A stretch of 64,000 nucleotides of DNA from BOG-932 sp965276835 (lineage in GTDB: Bacteria > Pseudomonadota > Alphaproteobacteria > BOG-932 > Roseiterribacteraceae), in contig OZ255631.1 in the NCBI GenBank assembly GCA_965276835.1, forward strand, positions 3,658,001-3,722,000. Direction: 5' to 3'. Shown here one piece after another: positions 57,815-64,000 of the stretch. Under the pieces are notes generated by a model. It saw only the letters and a list, made by a program, of their open reading frames with translations, was not told the DNA's origin and did not search any database. Position 1 is the first letter of the stretch, and the number at the start of each line of letters is the position of its first letter. Made by a program: the position numbers and the translations under genes.

Positions 57815-58213
57815 TTGCCCGAGCCGGAGCCCGCCGGAGCATCGCATCCGCCGGGCGAACCGGCGATCCGCACGGTCGCCATGCCGGCCGATACAAATCC
57901 GGCGGGCGATATCTTCGGCGGCTGGTTGATGTCGCAGATGGACCTGGCGGCCGGTAACGCAGCGGCTCGCCGGGCGGAGGGACGGTGCGTCACCATCGCC
58001 GTTGAGTCCATGAAGTTCGTCGAGCCGGTCAAGGTCGGCGACGAGGTGACGGTATGGGCCGAACTGCAGCGCGTCGGCCGCACTTCGATGTCCTTCCACG
58101 TCTCCGCCTGGCGCCGCGCCCGCACCGGCGATGCGATATCGAAGGTGACGGACGCGATGTTTACCTTCGTCGCGCTGGACGCGGAGGGACGGCCAAGGGT
58201 GATTCCTGGGTAA
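57815..58213 (+). CDS. Acyl-CoA thioesterase (YciA-like hot-dog fold)
   Basis: A 132-residue hot-dog-fold thioesterase. MPADTNPAGDIFGGWLMSQMDLAAG carries the catalytic Asp and Gly-Gly of the acyl-CoA hydrolase family, then VESMKFVEPVKVGDEVTVW. It hydrolyses acyl-CoA, perhaps from branched-chain amino acid breakdown given its place behind ilvE. The start is a TTG directly after the ilvE stop. The end lies in a short gap before the convergent DUF885 gene. Confidence 0.88.
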   Translation: MPEPEPAGASHPPGEPAIRTVAMPADTNPAGDIFGGWLMSQMDLAAGNAAARRAEGRCVTIAVESMKFVEPVKVGDEVTVWAELQRVGRTSMSFHVSAWRRARTGDAISKVTDAMFTFVALDAEGRPRVIPG

Positions 58214-58251
58214 GACGGAGTAATCCCTCGCCCGTGAAACGGGAGAAGGCT

Positions 58252-60072
58252 TTATGCGTGAATAAACCGCTCGATCACCCCGTCCAGCACGGTCAGAGGC
58301 AGGCTACCCGACGTCAGCAGCGCGTCGTTGAATTTGCGCAGATCGAACTTCTTGCCGAGCGATGCCTTGGCCTTGGTGCGCAGCGCGTCGATATGCAGGT
58401 GGCCGATCTGATAGCCGCAGGCCTGACCGGGCCAGGCGCAATAACGGTCGATCTCGCCGCGCGCCGAATCGACGGGATCGCCGTTGTTGTCGACCATCCA
58501 CTGGATCGCCTGGTCGCGGGTCCAGCGTTTGGCGTGCAGGCCGGTATCGACAACCAGCCGGCAGGCGCGGAACTGGATCGACTGCAGATAGCCGAGCTTT
58601 CCGACCGGGTCGTCCTCGTACATGCCGAGTTCGTCGCCCAGTTGCTCGGCATAGAGCGCCCAGCCCTCGACATAAGCGTTGAACATAAGCTGCGAGCGGA
58701 TGGTCGGCAGTTGGTGGACGAAGGTGCCCTGCCACACATGGCCGGGCACGCCCTCGTGGAAACACAGCGTCGGCAGGCTGAATTTCGGCCAGTTCCCGGT
58801 GTCGCGCAGGTTGATGTAATAAGCGGCCGGCCGGCTGCCGTCGATCGTGCCGTCCTGCTCATATCCGTCCGGCGCCCCGGCCTCGATCTCCGGCGGGACG
58901 CGCTTGATGACCAGATCAGCTTTGTGAAGCGTGGCGAAGGCGGTGGGCAGCTTCTCGCGAACCTTGGCGACGACGCCGTTCAGATAGGCGAGCAGATCGG
59001 CGCGGCCGGCGTCGGTGTTGGGGAACAGGAAGCGCGGGTCCTTGCCCAGCGCGTCCATCCGCTGCCCGACCGTGCCCTGGGTTAGGCCCTGCTTGCGCAA
59101 CAGCCCGTCCATCGTGTCGCCGATCGATTTGACCTGCTCCAGGCCTAATTTGTGGACCTCATCCGATGTCATCCGCGTGGTGGTGCCGACCTTCAGCGAC
59201 CAGTCGTAATAGGCCTCACCGTCCGGTAGCTTCCACACGCCGGCATCGGGCTTGGCCTTGACGCGCAGGTCTTTCAGCGCGCCGAGCTGGCGATTGATGG
59301 CCGGGGCGACCTCTGTCTCGCACAGCTTGCGCGCCTTGGCCTCCCAATCGCCGGGGATAGATTTGGCTTTGGTGCGCCGCGCCAACGAGCCGACCAAACC
59401 CCAATCGGCCGGCGATTTCGCCAGATAATCCGCCTGCTGCTTGATCGTCGTGTCGAGCAGGAAATCGGGCGGGATCGAACCCAGCCCGGCATCGCGGCTG
59501 AGCCGCGCATTCTCGTCGTCCAGCGCCTTGGCGAAGGCACCCACCCGCGCGAGATAGGCATCGGCATCCGAAGCGCTTTCGATCGGGTGCTGGCTGTCCA
59601 GGAAGTCCGGAATGGTGGCGAAAAAACCGGAGCCTTGGCTGACGGCGTAAGACGTGTTGCTTTCCGCCTGCCAGATATTCAGCACGGCGTTGTCGCCATA
59701 TTTGAATCGGCGATAGCCTTCGTCAGCCAGCTCATGCGCATAGAGGGCGGTATCGAGATTGACCCGGTCGATGCCGGTCAGTTTCGATGCGTCGAATGCG
59801 TTGAGTTTCTTCAGGCGCGCAGCACAGGACGCAGCGCGCGCGGCATCGCCCGCCATTGACCGGTCGGTCAGCTTTCCGCGCAAAACGGAGCGTGCGCCGG
59901 TGTCGTTGCCCAGGAACGTCGCGTCTTCGGGATATTCGGCGAGCAGCGCCTCGGACACCGAAGCCAGCAATGCAGTCAGATTCGGATCGGCGGCACGCGC
60001 CGGAAGAACGGGCAAAGCTGCTGCCAATCCCGCACCGGCGGCGCTGGCAAGAAGATCGCGGCGGCTGAGCAT
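58252..60072 (-). CDS. DUF885 family protein, exported (metallopeptidase-like)
   Basis: A 606-residue exported protein with a Tat-like signal (MLSRRDLLASAAGAGLAAALP and on to ARAA). The DUF885 hallmark is LPTLCFHEGVPGHVWQ, an H-E-x-x-x-x-H zinc-like motif, with VEGWALYAEQLGDELG downstream supplying a Glu. DUF885 proteins resemble M2/M32-type metallopeptidases in fold; substrates are unknown. RR twin arginines follow MLS. It may act with the S9 and M61 peptidases downstream in a peptide-degrading set. Confidence 0.92.
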   Translation of the reverse strand: MLSRRDLLASAAGAGLAAALPVLPARAADPNLTALLASVSEALLAEYPEDATFLGNDTGARSVLRGKLTDRSMAGDAARAASCAARLKKLNAFDASKLTGIDRVNLDTALYAHELADEGYRRFKYGDNAVLNIWQAESNTSYAVSQGSGFFATIPDFLDSQHPIESASDADAYLARVGAFAKALDDENARLSRDAGLGSIPPDFLLDTTIKQQADYLAKSPADWGLVGSLARRTKAKSIPGDWEAKARKLCETEVAPAINRQLGALKDLRVKAKPDAGVWKLPDGEAYYDWSLKVGTTTRMTSDEVHKLGLEQVKSIGDTMDGLLRKQGLTQGTVGQRMDALGKDPRFLFPNTDAGRADLLAYLNGVVAKVREKLPTAFATLHKADLVIKRVPPEIEAGAPDGYEQDGTIDGSRPAAYYINLRDTGNWPKFSLPTLCFHEGVPGHVWQGTFVHQLPTIRSQLMFNAYVEGWALYAEQLGDELGMYEDDPVGKLGYLQSIQFRACRLVVDTGLHAKRWTRDQAIQWMVDNNGDPVDSARGEIDRYCAWPGQACGYQIGHLHIDALRTKAKASLGKKFDLRKFNDALLTSGSLPLTVLDGVIERFIHA

Positions 60073-60100
60073 GGCGGACTCCGATTGGTAGCAAGCCAGC

Positions 60101-61552
60101 CTAATCCACGCCCTCGACCGAGGCCAAGGGCGCCGCGACGTCCTCCAGCGACTGGCGCTCCGACTTGACGCCGATCGCGAGCTCGACGATTGCCGCCCCG
60201 ATCATAAGGGCGGCGGCGAACAAGTAGCCGTCGAAAAGCGGCTCGGGTCCGCCGGCGGCGATCAGATGGCCGAAAACCAGCGGGCCGGCGATCCCGCCGA
60301 CCGCGGTGCCCAGCGCATAGAAGATCGCGATGGCCAGCGCCCGTGTCTCCAGCGGGAAGCTTTCGCCGACGGTCAGATATGCCGCACTTGCGGCAGGGGA
60401 CGCGAAGAAGAACACGGCGGCGAAGACCAGGGTCAAGGTCACGGCGGTTAGGTCCCCCTGGACAAACAGCCAGCCGCCGCCGGCCAGCAGCAAGCCTGAG
60501 ATGGCATAGGTCGCGGCGATCATCGGCTTGCGGCCCAGCGTGTCGAACAAAGGGCCGAGCAGCAGCGGGCCCAGCGCATTGGTGATCGCGAAGGGCAGCA
60601 GATAGAGCCCGATCTTGCCGGCCGGCACATGGAAAAAACGGCCCAACACCAAGGCATAGGTGAAGAAGATCGCGTTATAGAGAAAAGCCTGCGCGCCCAT
60701 CAGCACGAGCCCCAATAAGGCACGGCGCGGATAGGTGCGGAACAGGGCGGCCGCCACCTCAGCCAACCCGGCATGGCCGCGCGGCCGGAACCGGAAGCGA
60801 CCCGGCGGAATCGGCGGCAAGCTGCCGGACGAATCCCGGACGCGGTCCTCGATCTCACCCACGATCCGGTCCGCCTCCGGCACCTGTCCGTGGATCATCA
60901 GCCAGCGCGGGCTTTCCGGCAGGAACCGGCGGAGCGCCAGGATACCGAGGCCCAGCACCGCGCCCATACCGAAGGCGACGCGCCAGCCGAGGCCGGGTGA
61001 CAGCACGCGCGGGTCGAGCAGAACGACGGTAACGCCCGCCCCCAACGCCGCGCCGAACCAATAGCTGCCGTTGATCGCCAAGTCGGTCCGCCCGCGGAAG
61101 CGGGCTGGGATCAGTTCCTGGATCGCGGAATTGATCGCCGCATATTCGCCGCCGATACCCGCGCCGGTCAGGAAGCGGAACAGCATGAAGGTGAAGGCGC
61201 CGGTGGAGAACGCCGTGGCGGCGGTGGCCGCGAGATAGAGACCCAGCGTGACGAAGAAGAGTTTTTTCCGGCCGAGCAGATCGGTCAGATAGCCGAAGCC
61301 GAGCGCGCCCAGGACCGCACCGGTCAGATAGGAACTGGCCGCTTCGCCGATCTGCACGTCACTAAGATTCAGTCCCTCCCGGCTTTGCAACGCGCCGCTG
61401 ACCGAACCGGTCAGCGTGACCTCGAGCCCGTCCAGTATCCAGGTGATGCCGAGCGCGACCACCACCAGCCAATGGAACCGCGCCCAGGGCAGCCGGTCCA
61501 GCCGCTGTGGAATGTCTGTTTCGACGATCGCGCCTTGTGTCTGTTCCGGCAA
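60101..61552 (-). CDS. MFS transporter (sugar/organic acid porter type)
   Basis: A 483-residue twelve-helix MFS transporter. ITWILDGLEVTLTGSVSGAL is the first helix, GFGYLTDLLGRKKLFFVTL the loop 2-3 motif, and FRFLTGAGIGGEYAAINSAIQELIPARFRGR the helix 4-5 region typical of the sugar porter and aromatic-acid:H+ symporter types. A TTG at 61552 is the assumed start. Between DUF885 and S9 peptidase genes, it could import peptide-derived or other organic solutes. Confidence 0.9.
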   Translation of the reverse strand: MPEQTQGAIVETDIPQRLDRLPWARFHWLVVVALGITWILDGLEVTLTGSVSGALQSREGLNLSDVQIGEAASSYLTGAVLGALGFGYLTDLLGRKKLFFVTLGLYLAATAATAFSTGAFTFMLFRFLTGAGIGGEYAAINSAIQELIPARFRGRTDLAINGSYWFGAALGAGVTVVLLDPRVLSPGLGWRVAFGMGAVLGLGILALRRFLPESPRWLMIHGQVPEADRIVGEIEDRVRDSSGSLPPIPPGRFRFRPRGHAGLAEVAAALFRTYPRRALLGLVLMGAQAFLYNAIFFTYALVLGRFFHVPAGKIGLYLLPFAITNALGPLLLGPLFDTLGRKPMIAATYAISGLLLAGGGWLFVQGDLTAVTLTLVFAAVFFFASPAASAAYLTVGESFPLETRALAIAIFYALGTAVGGIAGPLVFGHLIAAGGPEPLFDGYLFAAALMIGAAIVELAIGVKSERQSLEDVAAPLASVEGVD

Positions 61553-61609
61553 ACCTGCTTCTCCCTGGCTTCCAGGGATTAACAGCCGAGAGAGCGATTT
61601 GGGCTCCGA

Positions 61610-63580
61610 TCAGTTCGGCGGGTTATATTTTTCGACGAAGGCGACTGCTGCCGTCAGCATCTGGACGCGGGTGTCCTCGCGCGACAGCCAGTGGTCCTCG
61701 TTGTTCATTTTCACGAACTCGACCTGTTTGCCGGCACGCTTCAGGGCCGCCTCCATCGTTTCGCTTTGTGCGATCGGCACGACGGTGTCGTCCCCGCCAT
61801 GGATCAGCAGAATGGGCGCGTCCGCCCGGTCGGCTCGAGCCGAGGGCGAGATCGCGTCGAGCGACGAATCGCTGCTGGAATCGACCCCCATGAACGCCTT
61901 CCAGTAGCGCATCGTCGAACTGCGGTAGCCCGCGCGTTGGCTGTCATAGATCAGCATCGCGGACAGGTCCGCTACTCCCGCGACCGAGACGGCGCAACGA
62001 TAGAGCCCTTGCTGCACGGTAACGCCGGCCAGCGCGGCATAGCCGCCGTAACTGGCGCCGACGATGCAGGCGCGCTTGGGATCGACGATGCCCTGGGCGG
62101 CCAGGCTCGCGACGCCGTCTGAAATATCGGTTTGCATTTTTCGCCCCCATTGGCCGAGCCCGGCATTGCGAAATGCCACGCCATAACCGGCGGAACCCCG
62201 AAAATTGGGCTGGAACACAGCATAGCCGCGCGATGCGAAGGCCTGAGCCCACCAGTCGAAACCCGGATAGTCGCGAGCAGCCGGACCGCCGTGCGGCAAA
62301 ACCACCAACGGCAACGCCTTGGCAGGGCGGTTAGCCGGCAGGGTCAGCACGCCATGCAGCGCCAAACCGTCCGCGGCGTTCCAGCCGACCATGCGCACCG
62401 TCCCGACATCCTCGGGTTTGACCGTGGGATACATGAAGCCGACGGGCGCAGCCTTATGCTGCGCGATATCGACAAACCAATAGGTGCCGGAATCGTCGCC
62501 GCCCTCGGTCCGGACAACCAGTTTGTTGAAATCCGAACTCCAAGATTCCAGGTGAACGATGTTGTTGGGAAATGCCTTGCGCGCGCCACGCCAGCGCGCC
62601 TCAAGAGCGGGTGGGAAAAGCACGGGCTGCCGCTCGTCATCGAGCAGCGTCTGCCCCACCCATAATCGCGTAACCGGATCGAACAACACCTGATCGATCT
62701 GCTGTTCGTCCCTAATCCCGTTTTCCGCGCCACCGGACAGGGACAGATCGCGATACATGGTGCCGTCATGGTCCTCGACGCCGGTCCCTGTCGGCGTCAT
62801 GACCAGCAACCTGTCGGCGGACGATCCGAAATGCAAACGCCCGGCCCCGCCGAAATCCGCCTTTCCGCTGGCGATCACGTGATCGCCGTCGCGGCCCATC
62901 AGAATTCGCCACCCCCCGGTTTTCTCGTCATAAAGCGAATGGGCGACCACCTCGCCCGTTCCCGACACGAGCCACCTGTCGATGTCTTCGCGGCCTGGCG
63001 CCACCTTTAGGACGTCGCCGTTATCGAGATCGACCCGATAGAGATCCGGGAAACCATGGTTGATATAGCTTTCGCTGGTGCCCTGGGCAAAGGTGATCCC
63101 GCCGAACCAGCCATACCAGCGGCCGTCCAACTGAGCCGTGCCGTACATTCCGAATACGCTGTTCGCGACCTTCAGCGCATGGCGCTTCCCGAAAACCTGC
63201 ATCACCTCCCCCGACGGGACATTGACGACGATCGCCGTGACCAGCTCGCTCCGCCGGCTTCGGAACTCCATACCGAGGGTGACCGTGGCGGAGGTCACGA
63301 TCAGCACGTGATCCTCCCCAGCCCAAACCAGGTCGCGAACCTTAAGCGCACCTATCGGCGCTATCCGCAACGGCTTGGTGTCGGCCGTCGAAATTATAAA
63401 GACGCTTCGCTGGTCGCCGTCGGCCGCCACCACGGCCAGCCGATCGCCGGACGGCGATAGAGCAACGTCCGACACCCCCGGCAGCTTGCCATAGGCCTCG
63501 ATCGGCGGCGGTGCGGCCCAACCGGACCCGCCAAGAAAACACCCGATCGCCAGCAGCAATCCAAACACAAGCCGAGTCAT
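61610..63580 (-). CDS. S9 family peptidase (prolyl oligopeptidase-like), exported
   Basis: A 656-residue serine peptidase. I place the start at 63580 because AAAGGG lies 9 nt upstream; an ATG at 63589 is less likely. A signal peptide (MTRLVFGLLLAIGCFLGGSGWAA) leads a beta-propeller region (about residues 30-390), then the alpha/beta-hydrolase domain with the nucleophile GASYGGYAAL, HGGDDTVVP (Asp) and MNNEDHWLS (His). The motifs fit the dipeptidyl/acylaminoacyl-peptidase branch. It is probably periplasmic. Confidence 0.93.
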   Translation of the reverse strand: MTRLVFGLLLAIGCFLGGSGWAAPPPIEAYGKLPGVSDVALSPSGDRLAVVAADGDQRSVFIISTADTKPLRIAPIGALKVRDLVWAGEDHVLIVTSATVTLGMEFRSRRSELVTAIVVNVPSGEVMQVFGKRHALKVANSVFGMYGTAQLDGRWYGWFGGITFAQGTSESYINHGFPDLYRVDLDNGDVLKVAPGREDIDRWLVSGTGEVVAHSLYDEKTGGWRILMGRDGDHVIASGKADFGGAGRLHFGSSADRLLVMTPTGTGVEDHDGTMYRDLSLSGGAENGIRDEQQIDQVLFDPVTRLWVGQTLLDDERQPVLFPPALEARWRGARKAFPNNIVHLESWSSDFNKLVVRTEGGDDSGTYWFVDIAQHKAAPVGFMYPTVKPEDVGTVRMVGWNAADGLALHGVLTLPANRPAKALPLVVLPHGGPAARDYPGFDWWAQAFASRGYAVFQPNFRGSAGYGVAFRNAGLGQWGRKMQTDISDGVASLAAQGIVDPKRACIVGASYGGYAALAGVTVQQGLYRCAVSVAGVADLSAMLIYDSQRAGYRSSTMRYWKAFMGVDSSSDSSLDAISPSARADRADAPILLIHGGDDTVVPIAQSETMEAALKRAGKQVEFVKMNNEDHWLSREDTRVQMLTAAVAFVEKYNPPN

Positions 63581-63760
63581 CGCCGACATCCCTTTTCGCC
63601 TTTGCGGCAAGTGTAGTATGTACCCCGAAAAGCACGAGGGGATTTTTACAATTTTCCGCGTTTTGCCAAGAAAATAGCTGCTCCCCGCTTCGCGGCGGGA
63701 AACGCGATGGCAAAGACGGGACCGCCCTATTACCCTAATTCCCTGTTTTTACCGTTGGGG

Positions 63761-64000
63761 ATGACGATGAAAGTCGTGCCGGCCGCCGCCTATACCGCTT
63801 CAGTCGCGGCCTTGCTTGCCATCTCGACGGCCGTCGCGGCCAGCCCCGGACCGACGCCGGCGACGCCCACACCGGCCATCGTCGAACCTCAGGACAAACC
63901 TTTTCCCGGCACGATCCAGCTGTCGATCGACGCGACCGACCTGGACCGCAAGATCGTGCGCGTGCACGAGGTCATTCCGGTCGAAGCTGGCGCGGCGATG
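63761..64000 (+). CDS. Start of an M61-family aminopeptidase (partial)
   Basis: Eighty codons run from the ATG at 63761 to the window end. A signal peptide (MTMKVVPAAAYTASVAALLA and on to AVAAS) precedes a Pro/Thr linker, then FPGTIQLSIDATDLDRKIVRVHEVIPV. That motif is the N-terminus of M61 glycyl aminopeptidase-like proteins, whose catalytic HExxH would lie beyond the edge. The second ATG at 63767 is an alternative start. It is divergent from the S9 peptidase gene. Confidence 0.75.
   Translation, partial: MTMKVVPAAAYTASVAALLAISTAVAASPGPTPATPTPAIVEPQDKPFPGTIQLSIDATDLDRKIVRVHEVIPVEAGAAM

Overview
The window looks like a chromosomal segment of a high-GC alphaproteobacterium. It carries a GcrA cell-cycle regulator, an alphaproteobacterial NADP isocitrate dehydrogenase of the homodimeric eukaryote-like type, a phasin of the alphaproteobacterial family, many GTG/TTG starts with 1-8 nt gene overlaps, and CGTCATTGCGAG-type palindromic repeats. 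I cannot fix the genus. No rRNA, tRNA, CRISPR array, transposase or integrase was seen, so this is core plus mildly accessory chromosome, not a mobile island.

Layout. 1-4.5 kb: start of a methyltransferase-like gene, a DUF488 protein fused by a junction to a headless DUF1971 remnant, a YCII protein, a cytochrome P450, a MAPEG protein and a first ArsR/SRPBCC pair. 4.5-8.3 kb: a DUF6491 protein, a drug-efflux MFS and two PIN-domain toxin-antitoxin modules on either side of it. 8.3-12 kb: a large secreted protein of unknown role, a GNAT acetyltransferase and a divergent deacetylase-like protein. 12-16.7 kb: a CGCCAAG palindromic repeat, a REP-like element, then a colinear run YCII, ArsR, SRPBCC, GST, DUF899, small membrane protein and MFS. 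16.7-25.2 kb: epimerase/NTF2 pair, two alpha/beta hydrolases, a secreted TIM-barrel-like protein, MarR and MmyB-type XRE regulators, Ogt, two small-molecule genes and a tiny alanine-rich lipoprotein. Most regulators here have conspicuous palindromic operators. 25.2-29.7 kb: two divergent L,D-transpeptidases and a respiratory block (triheme cytochrome c, cytochrome b561, cytochrome c556).

29.7-38.7 kb: LOG protein, icd with a terminator, gcrA, then an ECF sigma factor, a putative membrane anti-sigma factor and a periplasmic Metal_resist-like sensor, followed by a 1569-residue alpha-2-macroglobulin that lacks the thioester motif. 38.7-44 kb: folP-folK, an unlisted 35-residue membrane microprotein, a MoxR AAA+ ATPase without its usual VWA partner, and alaS. 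44-52.4 kb: a frameshifted exonuclease III gene, metY with a possible leader ORF, a catalase-like protein, and a five-gene coupled operon (glycosyltransferase, PfkB/adenosine kinase, half-length solute-binding protein, SurE, GlcD). 52.4-58.2 kb: DUF423, a TetR-like protein with a Lys/Ala tail, a phasin with a PhaR-like palindrome in its leader, a marR-ompR-envZ operon, ilvE with a coupled 15-codon leader ORF, and a thioesterase. 58.2-64 kb: DUF885 metallopeptidase-like protein, MFS, S9 peptidase and the start of an M61 peptidase, which together look like a peptide-handling block.

The most notable items are: (i) three autoregulator genes whose promoters place the -10 element 5-8 nt before the ATG, implying leaderless transcripts that also carry symmetric operators; (ii) a 53-bp nested palindrome before a MarR gene; (iii) the sigma/anti-sigma/sensor trio adjoining a thioester-less macroglobulin; (iv) a half-length solute-binding protein that is still translationally coupled inside a tight operon; and (v) an exonuclease III gene broken by a short deletion at its active-site N-terminus. 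All functional statements are from reading motifs and family resemblance; no database search was run.
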